Shown here: positions 33,814-44,419 of the stretch, one piece after another
Layout: each line of letters begins with the position of its first letter
Numbering within the stretch: the first letter of the stretch is position 1
Assembly: GCF_047496725.1 (NCBI RefSeq)
Contig: NC_132972.1
Span: forward strand, 18,370,001-18,434,000
DNA from: Anoplolepis gracilipes
Taxonomy: Eukaryota; Arthropoda; Insecta; Hymenoptera; Formicidae
Direction: 5' to 3'
Length of the DNA: 64,000 nt
Notes under the pieces: generated by a model
Seen by the model: only the letters and a program-made list of their open reading frames with translations
What the model was told of the DNA's origin: nothing
Databases searched by the model: none
Translations under genes and position numbers: made by a program

Positions 33814-34113
33814 ATGAGACCTATTTATAGATGTGCATCGAATCGAAATCGCTCAGTATTGAAAATGTTTTTTCATCTGTCGGACGACAGTCATATTTTC
33901 GAGCTTACCTCTGAACAGTTGCAATATATACCAAAGATTATTTTATTGAGACAGTTTAGCCGCTACGTGGAACGTCTGTGGGACAAACTTCCCGAACATA
34001 TAAAGGCTGATTCTGAAGTACAATGATATCGTAGATGTTTGCGACATTATAATTTACCGTGGCAGTAAACACATATCGACGGTCCAGCACCATTTATTAA
34101 AGACTGCTACGAA
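33814..34113 (+). pseudogene. Small Polinton ORF, nonsense-interrupted
   Basis: 70 codons (HIFELTSEQLQYIPK, VERLWDKLPEHIKAD) to a stop at 34024. The same frame then continues RRCLRHYNLPWQ, stop, HIDGPAPFIKDCYECQ up to the next gene. I recall HIDGP-type endings in Maverick proteins of this position. Function unknown; the stops suggest a dead copy. Confidence 0.5.
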
Positions 34114-35129
34114 TGTCAGCGAGAATTATAAGAGGTAGTGGTCTATTGAATCGTGCGATAAACGCGCTTCCTATCGAATTACATATTCCTGGATATCAGT
34201 TTTGCGGACCGGGAAGTCGTTTAAAAGAAAAATTGGCTAGAGGCGATCGAGGTATCAATCCATTGGACGCTGCGTGTCGCGACCACGATATAGCTTACTC
34301 GCGAAGCAACGACCTCGGCGAACGACACGTTGCGGATCGTATACTAGCTGTGAAGGCGCGGGAACGTATTACCGCGAGGGATTCGACTCTTGGTGAAAGA
34401 GCGGCTGCTACGACTGTTTGGACGGCCATGAAGGCAAAAACGAAATTTGGTATGGGAATGAAGATGAAAAAATCATTCAAAAAGAAAAAAATGTTGAAAA
34501 AACGAATACTTCCAATAGCAAAGCGTGGTGGTATTTTACCGATTTTACCATTGTTGGGAGTAGTCGGTTCTTTGGCTGGTGGAGCAGCGGGAATCGCAAA
34601 GGCTGTAAACGATAGCAAGGCCGCGCAACGCCAATTCGAAGAAATGCAACGTCACAATCGTGCTATGGAAGGTCGTGGACTTTATCTCGCTCCGTACAAG
34701 CGTGGACGGTGGTTCTCAACGACTGCTAAGAAAAAAAACGTTAAAAAAACGTTAAAAATGCCTGCGGGTGTAACAACTAACGTACAATTGGAACAACTTA
34801 TAAGACGTATGCGCATTCCTTTCTTTAGAGGTGTTTTCATGCGCAATAATTTACCGATAAGCGGCGTGCGACGAAACGAGAGCTACATTGTCAATTTAGA
34901 CGACGTTGAGGCTCCTGGTACTCATTGGGTAGCATATGCAAAGAGGGGAGATAATGTTGTGTATTTTGACAGTTTTGGAAATCTTCAACCGCCCGAAGAA
35001 TTGGTGCAATATTTTGGACAGAATGTAACAAAAATTGAATACAATCATGCGTCTTATCAAAATTATAATCAGAGTATTTGCGGACAATTGTGTCTACAAT
35101 TTCTTCAAACGATTAAATTTAAAGCCTAA
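34113..35129 (+). CDS. PLA2-like + pX-like + adenain-like protease, single frame
   Basis: 338 codons, uninterrupted. Residues about 20-80 form a parvovirus-VP1-type phospholipase A2 domain: calcium loop GYQFCGPGS at 27-35 and catalytic pair HD at 58-59 within RDHDIAY. Residues about 113-165 combine a Lys-rich stretch with a Gly/Leu/Ala hydrophobic segment (GGILPILPLLGVVG), like adenovirus pX/minor core peptides. Residues about 215-335 are a cysteine protease of the adenain/Ulp1 type with His271 (GTHWVAY), Asp286 (VVYFDSFG) and Cys323 (SICGQLC). In relatives these activities serve membrane breach, DNA packing and capsid maturation. Having all three in one open frame is the notable point. Confidence 0.82.
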   Translation: MSARIIRGSGLLNRAINALPIELHIPGYQFCGPGSRLKEKLARGDRGINPLDAACRDHDIAYSRSNDLGERHVADRILAVKARERITARDSTLGERAAATTVWTAMKAKTKFGMGMKMKKSFKKKKMLKKRILPIAKRGGILPILPLLGVVGSLAGGAAGIAKAVNDSKAAQRQFEEMQRHNRAMEGRGLYLAPYKRGRWFSTTAKKKNVKKTLKMPAGVTTNVQLEQLIRRMRIPFFRGVFMRNNLPISGVRRNESYIVNLDDVEAPGTHWVAYAKRGDNVVYFDSFGNLQPPEELVQYFGQNVTKIEYNHASYQNYNQSICGQLCLQFLQTIKFKA

Positions 35130-35158
35130 CATTCTACTGTCGTGACTCAGTATTCGAC

Positions 35159-35876
35159 ATGTCACTGACACTTACGTTGACTGGTAAGAGTAGCATTCTT
35201 GCCGTAAGCTACTTTCCAGCCATAGATTTGAACGATGATGATTACGAACTTGGTTTAACGGATTTTGAAACTTATCATACGATACCGAACGTGAATTCCT
35301 CGAATAATAAATTTTACTTTGACAACGACGACACGGAAATTACGATTCCCGAAGGATCGTACGAATTGCATGGTATAAATGAATATCTAACGCATGCAAT
35401 TTTACAATACGATTCCCACAACATTGTTAATAACAATGATGAGAAATATCCAATAGTGATTTGCGCTAATCATAATACGTTGAAAAGTGAAATTAAATGT
35501 ATATACAGAATAAATTTTAATAAGCCTAACAACATAGGATCGTTGTTGGGATTCTCCAATCGTGTATTGCAGCCGCGGAAGTAGTACGAATCAGCCGATA
35601 AATATTATTAACGTAAAGATTATTCGTATAGAATGCAGTGTGACCGCTGGTGCATATAGCAATAGTAAGCGTGTACACACGATACATGAATTTTCTCCGA
35701 GCGTACCACCAGGATATAAGATATCGGAAACGCCCGCGCAAATTATTTATCTACCGATCGTCGTGCGAAACATTACTGATTTAACGATACGTGTTGTGGA
35801 TCAGGAGGGTCGATTGCTCGATTTTCGAGGAGAGGAAATTACCGTACGATTGCACGTACGACAACGTCAAAAATAG
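35159..35876 (+). pseudogene. Polinton penton (minor capsid), one frameshift
   Basis: Single jelly-roll vertex protein. Frame 1 (35159-35584) reads MSLTLTLTGKSSILAVSYFP, then DDDYELGLTDFETYHTIPN and FYFDNDDTEITIPEGSYEL. Frame 2 (35562-35876) continues with [19 protein letters not shown], then [17 protein letters not shown] and [20 protein letters not shown]. The frames overlap at about 35562-35584, so a single indel breaks it. It follows the protease by 30 bases and precedes the capsid gene, the usual order. Confidence 0.8.
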
Positions 35877-36062
35877 TATGCTCGTGTTGAATGAAACGGA
35901 GCACGCGAGAGACAATATTTTTACGAGGGACAATACTTTTGCGAGGAGGCGAGCAGTGTCTGGTGACAATAATCAGATGTCTGGTTACGCTAAAAAGAAG
36001 CTCAGCGTTGAATCGTGAATTTTTAAAGTCTTTGGGATTTGTCGTACGAAATAATTGAAAGA

Positions 36063-37259
36063 ATGATTGACATTTTGAACATTGGAAACGAACCGATCTT
36101 TGACGACCATATAGTAAAAATTGAAACTCATACGTACAATCCATACGCAAATACAACACTTGGATATAGCGATGAGATACGGATACCTATACAGCATCAG
36201 GATTTGTACACGTTGCCGTGCGAGAGTTTCCTTTACGTCGAAGGAAAATTGACGATAAGGGAAAAAGGATGAACTAATGATATTGGGAAATAATTGTGTT
36301 GCATTCATGTTTGATGAACTTCGATATGAACTCAACGGTGTGGAAATTGATCGCAACAGAAACGTTGGAATAATTTGCACGATTAAAAACTACATTTCCC
36401 TTACACACAAGACAAGTAAAATCTTGCACAATGCTGCGTGGAATATAGTTGCAAATAATGGTGAAGGTTACATCAATTTTTGCGTGCCGCTCAACCTGTT
36501 GCTTGGATTTTGCGAGGCTTATAAGCGCGTTGTGATTAACGCTCGTCATGAATTGATTCTAATACGTTCACGCAACGACAACAATTGTCTATTTGGAGCT
36601 CAGGCTGCTGAAGCTGAGATTGAATTACACAAAATACAATGGCGTATGCCTCACGTAATATTGAACGAAATTAGTAAACTGTCCTTGCTACGAGCGTTGG
36701 AGAGCGGTAAATACTTGAACATGAGTTTCCGCTTGTGGGAGCTATACGAATTTCCTTTGCTACACAGTACGACCAAGCATTCGTGGACTGTGAAAACTGC
36801 CTCTCAGCTGGAGAAACCGCGATACGTAATCTTTGCATTACAGACTGATAGAAAAAATGTCGCGTCGAAAGATATTACCAAATTCGACGACTGCAAATTG
36901 ACAAACGTTAAACTCTATCTAACTTTGATTTTTATCTGTATGATGATTTAAATTTGGATTTTGATAAAAAGAGATACGTTATCCTATTCGACATGTACGC
37001 GAGTTTTCGTAAATCTTATTACGGATGCAATAACGATAATGTATTATTTACCATGGCAAAATTTCTAGAGTGCGGTCCTCTCACGGTCATTGACTGCTCG
37101 CGACAAAATGAGTCTGTCAAAAATGCTACCGTGGACGTAAGAATAGAATTTGAATGTAAGCTAGACGTACCCGCAAATATTACCGCATATTGCCTCATCT
37201 TATACGATCACATTGTCGAATGTAACCCGTTGACAAATGTTGTCCGCAAAATTACATGA
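36063..37259 (+). pseudogene. Polinton major capsid protein, two frameshifts
   Basis: Double jelly-roll major capsid protein. Frames: 36039-36272 (FDDHIVKIETHTYNPYANT, PIQHQDLYTLPCESFLYVEG), 36277-36951 (AFMFDELRYELNGVEIDRN, ILNEISKLSLLRALESGK, LWELYEFPLLHSTTKHSW) and 36954-37259 (DFDKKRYVILFDMYASFRKS, ITAYCLILYDHIVECNP). Breaks at about 36272 and 36940 are short indels; together the parts cover roughly 395 residues. The likely start is the ATG at 36063 rather than upstream methionines in the frame. Confidence 0.8.
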
Positions 37260-37368
37260 ATCAGGAATAATCCCCTCCAATGTTATAACATTATAACATT
37301 ATAAAATTAGCGATACTCGATGATCGACATTAGTCGTCCGTCGTAGTTCTCGCCAATATCCTTTCATT

Positions 37369-37887
37369 ATGGTTGTGCCAACGTTTATGGATCTGCAAGG
37401 ATTTATCGTTGGAGGAAAGTTTATTGTGAAAGAAATTGCGATTCTGACAAAGGGTTCTGTATTCTCTCATTATATTTTTACGAGTCTTACACCATTCCGT
37501 TTGCTCAAGAGATCTGAGAGATTTCAAGTTGCATGGTTGATTGGAAAACATCACAATCTGCAATGGGAAAATGGAAACATTCCGTACTACAGGGCCAAAA
37601 GTTTAATCACCGACGCCGTGACGTTGAAAGATGCATCTTCTCGAGTGTATGTCAAAGGACATGAAAAACGAGAATGGTTGGCAAATTTACTGGAAGACGA
37701 TGAGAGAATCGATCTTATTATCGAGACATTGGATAACGACTATGATGACGTTCCTGCTTTAGATAAATTAGATGCTACTCTGCGTTGTGATAGACATGTA
37801 CGAAATTGTGCTTTACAAAATGTATTTAAATTATTCAATTGGTGGTCGAATCATCATCATAAAGGTTCGATCAATCCATATTTATAA
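37369..37887 (+). CDS. Polinton 3' ORF, conserved, function unknown
   Basis: 172 codons starting MVVPTFMDLQGFIVGGKF. Other landmarks are SHYIFTSLTPFRLL, VAWLIGKHHNLQWENG, YVKGHEKREWL, IETLDNDYDD, and a Cys/Trp-rich end RHVRNCALQNVFKLFNWWS. I recall this protein from insect Polintons; no biochemical role is known to me. The DLQGF start and the repeated acidic motifs look exonuclease/RNase H-like, but that is not supported by a full motif set. A second copy of its last ~45 codons lies inverted at 41205-41340. Confidence 0.65.
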   Translation: MVVPTFMDLQGFIVGGKFIVKEIAILTKGSVFSHYIFTSLTPFRLLKRSERFQVAWLIGKHHNLQWENGNIPYYRAKSLITDAVTLKDASSRVYVKGHEKREWLANLLEDDERIDLIIETLDNDYDDVPALDKLDATLRCDRHVRNCALQNVFKLFNWWSNHHHKGSINPYL

Positions 37888-38182
37888 TAAACTATTGTTA
37901 CAATACATGTGTATTATTATTATTCTGGTAGCAGGAACGATCTGCGAGTGGAGAGTACTCCGCTTCGGTCGAGCGTTCTCGACGATCGCCACTGCCGCAA
38001 GTAAATTCCCCCGTATCCAGATCATCCAGAACACGGAAGACAATCAAGTCTCGGGGTGGAAAGTGAGCCGCCTCCGACGAGGGTTTTCGTTGTCGACCGA
38101 TCCTTCCCCGCGAGTTCTCCGCGAACCCTTTCCTAACCCGCAGGATGGAGGGATTCTCGACCGAATCGAGACTAGGTAAGGA
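37888..38182 (+). other. GC-rich block with open frame after the Polinton
   Basis: CpG-rich sequence with an open frame continuing to 38179 (CEWRVLRFGRAFSTIATAAS to GGILDRIETR). It ends in AG/GTAAGG, repeated as GACTAGGTAAGGACTTAGGTAAGG. No domain recognised. It could be an LTR or exon-like piece; unassigned. Confidence 0.3.
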
Positions 38183-39062
38183 CTTAGGTAAGGATGGTTA
38201 TCGCTCTCTGTCTAACGACACTCCCTACGAAGACGTCCGAATAAAATATTAATCTCTTCAATTATATGTTACAGATATCTAAGGCTCTGGGTATGTCAAG
38301 GCGGACATCGCGGACCTTGCCACAGGTGAGCGGATAAGGAAAAAGAAAAGAGAAAAAAAATAAAAGAAGAAGCTATAAGGAATACAAGAACGCCCTGGAG
38401 GAGGCGCGCACCGACGCAGGATAACCGGAACGCCCTGGGAGAGGCGCGCGTCGCCACAGGAAGAAAGAGAGAGCCCGATGTAGGCGTGAAGGAAGGATGA
38501 CCTCATCAGATAAGTAGCACTAATTAGCCCGATAATTTCAGTATTAAAATTAGAATAGAAAGCTTGTCTCTATATTTACAGGTGTGTGGACACGAGAGAT
38601 TAATGGCGAGAAGAATTGACACCGAGAAGATGACCGACGCCCGGAATGGACAGGGGCCGCGAACTGACACAGGTATGTATATTTCGAGTAAATTACACGT
38701 ACACAATATGATTAATGATCACATGAATATATCTTAATAATAACGACAACGTTCTCACTTCACTAAATTATTATGTGTTACAGGAACCACTGGGGAACAC
38801 ACTGCCACGCGGTTGTATACGAAAATGTGGATCTACAATATTATTAGGATTATAACATTAGTTAATAGAACTTTTCTTTGACTATAATTTCACGCGCGGA
38901 CAGGTTTCGGACGCTTAAACGATATTAGATAGGCGGCATTAATAATAATCTGATTGTCTGGAGAAGAAAAGATATAACGCTTACATTGTTGATAGAGATA
39001 AATTTACTGCGAATGAAAATTAAGATAAAATGTCTTTAAAAGTGATAGATAGAATTCGATAT
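38183..39062. repeat. ~880-bp repeat, inverted copy of 16541-17405
   Basis: Reverse complement of the segment inside the 5.5 kb insertion in the mariner. It contains two of the GCGCCTC/CAGGGC motifs (38392-38410 and 38430-38449). It is joined directly to Polinton-side sequence on the left and to the hAT-like pseudogene on the right, so this copy is a fragment. Confidence 0.85.
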
Positions 39063-39079
39063 GGAAAAAAATGAAAAAT

Positions 39080-39806
39080 ATTATTTTCTAAATGATTTTT
39101 AAATAATTGCAGCTTTTTGCGAAAAAAATCGACATAACTAATTGCGAAATTATTTGATTGGTCTTTTGCAGCTTCAAATTTAAAATATTTAAATGATTTG
39201 TCATGTCAGTTATAAAAGCAAGTTCACAAAGAGGATCTAAATCTTCGGAAAAAATTTAAGTTCATCAAATTTTGCAGGAAATTCTTCTTGTAAGAAAAGG
39301 AAGATTTCTTTTCTTATTGCAAAGAATTTTTCTAAACATTTTTCTGCGCTAAGCCACCCAACTTCACAATACAGAGGTATATCTGTATAAGTTGCATTAT
39401 GCTCTTCGAGAAAGTGTTGAAACTTACGATGAGAAAGAAATTTGTGACCGCCTTTAATTGTATTAACAATTTTTGTTACAATTTTCATTGCGGTACGTAG
39501 TTTTACAACTTTCTCACATAATGCTTCTTGGTGAATTATGCAATGAATGACAGGAAAATCAGTCTCAATATTATGGTAAAAAGCCATCGAAAGTATAAAT
39601 TCTAAACACTTATTGTTTATACGTGTTGGGATACATATATACACACACGGCAGATATGTACAAGCGCGGATACATTCAGCTACCCAACCATAATTGAATT
39701 CTGTACATTGATAACGTCTACTGGTTCCACATCCGTATTCCCTTATTCGCTTTGTATATTTCATCCGTATGATACACTGATCTATCCAACAATCTTCTGA
39801 ATCCAC
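39080..39806 (-). pseudogene. hAT-like (ZBED/GTF2IRD2-type) transposase fragment
   Basis: The minus-strand frame 39237-39806 reads HCIIHQEALCEKVVKLRTAM, then IVNTIKGGHKFLSHRKFQHF and EVGWLSAEKCLEKFFAIRKEI, followed after a frame change by LCELAFITDMTNHLNILNLK (to about 39100). This is the central to C-terminal pattern of hAT-derived proteins related to GTF2IRD2/ZBED, where HCIIHQE and E-V-x-WLS are conserved. The N-terminal BED finger and the C-terminal dimerisation region are missing. A stretch in the frame (YLPCVYICIPTRINNK) is foreign-looking. Confidence 0.7.
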
Positions 39807-41204
39807 AAATCGAGTAAAACTGCGTTCATTGGAATAAAGTTCATTGTTAGGATACTCGAGAGGTGATTTATAATTATTACAAATTTGACGGAAAATTTTT
39901 CTTTGTAAATCGACCGGTCATTCTGTATAATCGCAATCATACACAGTCAACAGCTTCAGCTTGGCGGGTGAAATGTTGCACATCTACATTTTGCATGCCT
40001 ACTTCTCGATCGTGAATAAATTTTGGTATCGATATTCGTGAAAAAGTCTTCGTTTCACTGTCATCGTCTCGAACAAGAGTGATTACATGTCTCCTTCACA
40101 TGTTTTTCGAGTTTTCTTATGAAAGGCCCCATTGTAAGTAATATTGTTCTTCTGTCTTTGACAAAAACAGTCATAAGAAATGTCTATAAAAATAATAAGT
40201 TCAAATATTTATCACCACACATGCAAAATAATAGTTTATTTTTCAGACACAGATCTTAGTTTGTGCAACAGTCATAACGCGAAATTTTCTTTATCAGCTA
40301 TAACAAGATCGTATTAAGGATGGTTATACACGTTCCTTCATAGATCACCACTAATAGTTTTATTTCATACATTAATCTTTCGTACAAAACGGGCAAAAAT
40401 TACATGGCATTATTTGATAAGGATTCTATATCCGATTCAGACGAATCGGACGAAATGTTCATCAAGTCATCCATGAGCGCAAAGTTTTCTTTATCAGATA
40501 TAACAAGAATGTCACAAGGATGATCGTAAGCTCTCGTTTTCTTCACCAGATATGACAAGATTATCACAAGGATGATCGCAAACTCTCCTATGATACACAC
40601 TCCTCCCAAATATATATTTTAATCTCACATCTCCGTTCTTCTTCTAACTCGAGTATTACGTTTCATCTAAATCAGCATTTTTCAACATCTTTAGCAGAAT
40701 GAATGTAGATCCAACTATACACAGAATACATTTTATAAAGAATAGGCGAAGAAAGAAATAATAAAAATCAGTAATAAAAAAGACAACTGTCGCTCTACAC
40801 AGTATTCATACAGATAATTATAATAAAACGATTATTGAATCACGACACAATCAAATAAACATTAAACAGACATTGTATCGAACATTGATCAACATCGATT
40901 GAAACATCGATTCAACCATGTTTGAACCACTATCATATATCAAACGAACGTCGATCAACATCAAACAAACCTCGATCAACATTAAAACGAACTATGATCG
41001 GTTCGTAATCAGCTGTCATTGATCGACTACTTGTTTAAAGATGTTAAATATTCCACATCTATTGTCTGCTAAAAATGCAAACTAACAGAAAAATGCATCA
41101 CGTACTGTAATATAATATTCACCACACAGATGTATACAAGGATAAGGTATATAATACTTGCTATAAGGAGAGGATAAAAAAAGATATACGCATATGTATT
41201 TTGA
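39807..41204. other. AT-rich unassigned DNA with a small repeat
   Basis: No clear gene. At 40290-40590 a TTTCTTTATCAGNTATAACAAGA-type block and a CACAAGGATGATCGYAARCTCTC block recur two to three times. The minus-strand frame there (40400-40609) ends with acidic serine repeats. About 40880-41000 has degenerate CGATCAACATYRAACRAAC repeats. The beginning may hold more of the hAT-like element. Confidence 0.4.
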
Positions 41205-41340
41205 CAATAGTTTATTATAAATATGGATTGATCAAACCTTTATAATAATGCTTCGACCACCAATTGAATATTTTGAATACATTTTGTAAAGCGCAATTTT
41301 TATATGTTTATTGCACACAATGCATAGTAGATTCGAATTT
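41205..41340 (-). pseudogene. Second Polinton scrap (end of the 3' ORF), inverted
   Basis: The reverse complement reads KNCALQNVFKIFNWWSKHYY and then GLINPYL stop, the C-terminus of the 37369-37887 gene. The shared 3' flank TAATAAACTATTGT continues for about 20 bases. It diverges by several substitutions, so it derives from another Polinton copy. Confidence 0.8.
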
Positions 41341-41899
41341 ATTTTCAATCGTCCAATTTAAATAATATTCTATTTAACTTTCCTAAGATTAGTTCCTTAA
41401 ATTCTAAAATAAATTAATATTATTTAGTTTATAGAATATGAATATAATTCCTGTGTTTTCTATATTATGCAACAAATATATTTTTGCATACTTCTTTATT
41501 TATAAAAAATATATAAAAATATTAGTATTTTTTAAACTTACCATAAAAACATAGATTTTCATTTTCTACACGTAAAGCAGAATTTTATTTTTATAAAAGA
41601 TGTACTATCTGTAACAATTTTGTTGTTATTATTAATATCTGAAAAGAAACTAAGTATTAGTATTTTTTTTACAAATATCATATAACGTTAATAAATTGTA
41701 GCTAATGCTCATCGTTTTTGCTTCTACATTAAACAATATGTTTTCGTCTAATATATTTCTTCCAATATGTTTAGATGTACTCTGTAACTCTTTGTCATAC
41801 AACACAAAATTTTGTTTCTGTGGAAGAGCTGGCAGAATTTTTTCTTGCGTAACACTATTTTTCTTTAAAGAAATCTACATCTTTTTTCAGAAGAGAAAG
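41341..41899. other. AT-rich, no gene seen
   Basis: Very AT-rich sequence. A chance frame at 41705-42049 (plus) is Phe/Leu-rich, antisense to the DUF4806-like exon, and is not supported. Confidence 0.5.
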
Positions 41900-42353
41900 A
41901 TAAATATTTTTTTTGGTTCTTATACGTCTTCTTTTTTTCTCGTTCTTGTAATTCATTTGAAGCGAGACCTGTATCATTATTTGATGTATCTTCTGCCAAA
42001 ATTAATTTTTGTATACCTTCTTCGTAAGTATCTGAATAATATAAAATAAAAGTGTAAAAGAAGTTATAAAAATTATTAATAATATATGCAATATTACATG
42101 TAACTAATAATATATACAAATTTATGTTTTATATTATTCACTTACTCGCAATGCCAAAAATTTTTACTGGTAACTCCTTTCAATCTGACTTTTCTCATAG
42201 TATCTCTCTTGCCGTTATAGCTTTATTAATACGAAACTTTGTTTTAAAGTGACAAGGCCAAATACATGTAAACGTATCTGCGTTGTACCATGTAGCAGGT
42301 ATTAGCTGCAAACTATCATTAAATTTCGCAATGATATATTTTTCGTTATCCAT
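41900..42353 (-). pseudogene. DUF4806-like gene, two exons (left copy)
   Basis: Exon 1 (42353 to 42146) starts MDNEKYIIAKFNDSLQLIPA-like and includes WPCHFKTKFRINKAITARE-type sequence. It ends at a consensus donor (GCGA/GTAAGT, complement of 42140-42146). Exon 2 begins after TTATTCAG at 42031 and reads TYEEGIQKLILAEDTSNND, ending in a Lys/Glu-rich tail near 41905. The arrangement is that of ant genes annotated with DUF4806, whose C-terminal domain is not seen here. An in-frame stop in exon 1 (about 42195) makes this a pseudogene. Function unknown. Confidence 0.5.
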
Positions 42354-42723
42354 TTCTGTGTTGCGCAAAATGAACGAAGATCATGTAGAAATTATGTATA
42401 CATATTTTATTATAAAAATATGTATATTATGTTACGCACAAAATTATATTTCATGACATGGTGATTTATATAAATCTTACATATTTCAATTTTGTACCAA
42501 TAACACAAATTTCTTTATTTTTTGTGTAACATTTATATAATCAGAATATTATTACCATTTCATAATAAGCAGCAATTATTAGAAGAATTTTTACAATTAT
42601 TAATAAATTTTCCATTTGATATTCTGAGATACTACGATTCAACATCAACGTTATCAAGTATTGGGCCATTCTTGTGTAAATTTGTACATGAATATATCTT
42701 ATTATTATTATTATCATGTTCTA

Positions 42724-43448
42724 CAAATAATTAAAATTACAATTTTCAATTTCATTATACCTTTTAATCAACTGTTGCAATGGCTTTTCATTTTTCCGTA
42801 ACTGTCTTTTTATAAATGTCATAAAATTTTCGAAACTGAACGCACAAAAATTATCGAGTGGACCATACAGTCTTACATCAGAACATATACGTAAAAGATT
42901 ATGCACATTATGCGATATGTATTTATGTTTATCGTATAATATTTCAATCGACTTAACAAAATAATGAAGCAAAGCTTCAGCAAAATTTTTAATTCTTCTT
43001 GACATAAATTTCGACGTGTAAGAATTGTTACAGCTACATGTAATGTGAGAAAATGAGTATATATTTTTTCTTGTAATATATATTTCTTAATACAACAGGA
43101 CTGATTATAATAGAAAATTTCTAAATTCTGCTGCTTTCCACTGCTTAACGTCTCTTATTGATCTAGGTCTTCTAACAAAATCAACCGGTGTAGTATTTCT
43201 AAATAAAATCTGTAAATGTGATATTTTATTAATAACTCTTGCGTTTAAACATATAGAAGTTGGACCTTTCGTCCACAGTAGTATCATTTTATCATAACTC
43301 CTAAACAGATCAAATGCATATAATCTAACGGAGTGTTAGTTATAGGTAAAAAATTGAGAACATTATGTAGAATAGAAACACTAATTTGAAAATCTTTATA
43401 GGCATTAATCGCAAATAACTCATCTGTTCTTAAAGTATTGTTTTCTTT
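42724..43448 (-). pseudogene. Insect 'transposase domain' protein, C-terminal part (left copy)
   Basis: Minus-strand frames 43287-43105 (MILLWTKGPTSICLNARV to RRPRSIRDVKQWKAAEFR), an intervening block YSHFLTLHVAVTILT, and 43005-42724 (VHNLLRICSDVRLYGPLDNF, FIKRQLRKNEKPLQQL). The order LDYMHLICLGV, LLW, FVRRPRS, WKAAEFRNFLL, VHNLLR and FENFMTFIK is a widespread insect protein pattern, perhaps CACTA-related; superfamily not certain. The frame is broken after FRNFLL. Sequence upstream is cut at the Gypsy LTR (43461). Confidence 0.55.
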
Positions 43449-43460
43449 TCATATGGAAAG

Positions 43461-43801
43461 TGTTACGTACCGCAACTTTCCCACGCAAATATTTCACGAA
43501 TAGATATCTTGTTAAGAGACAGCAGTTTCTCACGCTAGATGTGCATAAGCCACAGGACACTCTTAATATTTTTTCGCGAGATATCTCTTTCGGTTAAGCG
43601 ATAAGCGCATCACTTTGAGATGCCACACGACTTTATCTGCATGTGGGGACCTCCGAGAATGAAGGTCCAGCGATATAAAAGTAGTCAGTTCTAAGTCGTC
43701 TCTCTCTGAGAAAACACCTTCGACTTGTAGCATTGCGCCAAATAAAGTCTTGTAACTAGATAACTATACCTTTTTATTCATTACACGTTCAGCACGTAAC
43801 A
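43461..43801 (+). repeat. Gypsy 1 5' LTR
   Basis: Starts TGTTACGTACCGCAAC and ends AGCACGTAACA, followed by ATTGGTGGCAGCGGTA as the likely primer-binding region. It contains TATAAAAG (43674-43681) and AATAAAG (43741-43747) in the normal promoter and polyadenylation order. No partner LTR was found downstream. Confidence 0.75.
43674..43681 (+). promoter_or_regulatory. LTR TATA box
   Basis: TATAAAAG in the Gypsy 1 LTR, about 130 bases before the LTR end and 60 bases before the AATAAAG signal. Confidence 0.5.
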
Positions 43802-44419
43802 ATTGGTGGCAGCGGTACCCAGTTATCCAGAAGACAAATCGTTACCAACATTTTCACTTCGTTATTTACATAAAGTATGAAGTCGAAATAAAGCACGAAA
43901 GAAGAATACGAGCGGAGAAGTCTGAATTCAAGAAAACCTTACAAGCCGTACAGCGCAACATTGAGGTAGAAGACCGAAGACTAACGCTAACTGTTCCTGT
44001 TTAACAAGTGCAGCAATAGGTGCAATAATTTCGTAATCTACTCACCAATAAAACCTTGGCAAATAACTGCTTAATATACAAGGTATAAGGTCAGGCAGAC
44101 GCTGCGGAAATACAATACAACGAGCAAAGAAGAAGACGAAGCATCCCGGAACCTTTCCGAGAGAACGACAACGAAACTCCGTGGATAGCCGACACGTAAA
44201 AGGGCTACTTCATCGGACTTCGAGTCAACAGCATCTTGGAGCAGCATCAAACATTCCTCAGTCCCCAGCAATGATTTTATACGCCGTATTACTGTAAGCT
44301 AATGAACTACAAGAAATCCTAAAACGCATTATAATACAGATAGTTCCGAAGAAGGTAGTTTAGAAAATAGTAGTTTAAGAAACACAGCAGCTTAGAATTT
44401 AAATTTACATTAAGGTAAA

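Larger units (their letters stand above)
30600..37887. mobile_element. Polinton/Maverick remnant (7.3 kb, no PolB)
   Basis: Self-synthesising DNA transposon/virus-like element. Gene set, left to right: integrase (-), conserved small ORF (-), DUF8207-like (-), packaging ATPase (-), then divergently a small ORF (+), PLA2/pX/protease (+), penton (+), major capsid (+) and a conserved ORF of unknown function (+). The protein-primed DNA polymerase and the long terminal inverted repeats are not seen, and usual lengths of 15-20 kb are not reached. Some frames are intact and others frameshifted, so it is an inactive but fairly young relic. Confidence 0.9.

Noticed and set aside
41705..42049. Plus-strand 114-codon frame
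   Set aside because: Antisense to the DUF4806-like exon and Phe/Leu-rich from AT content.
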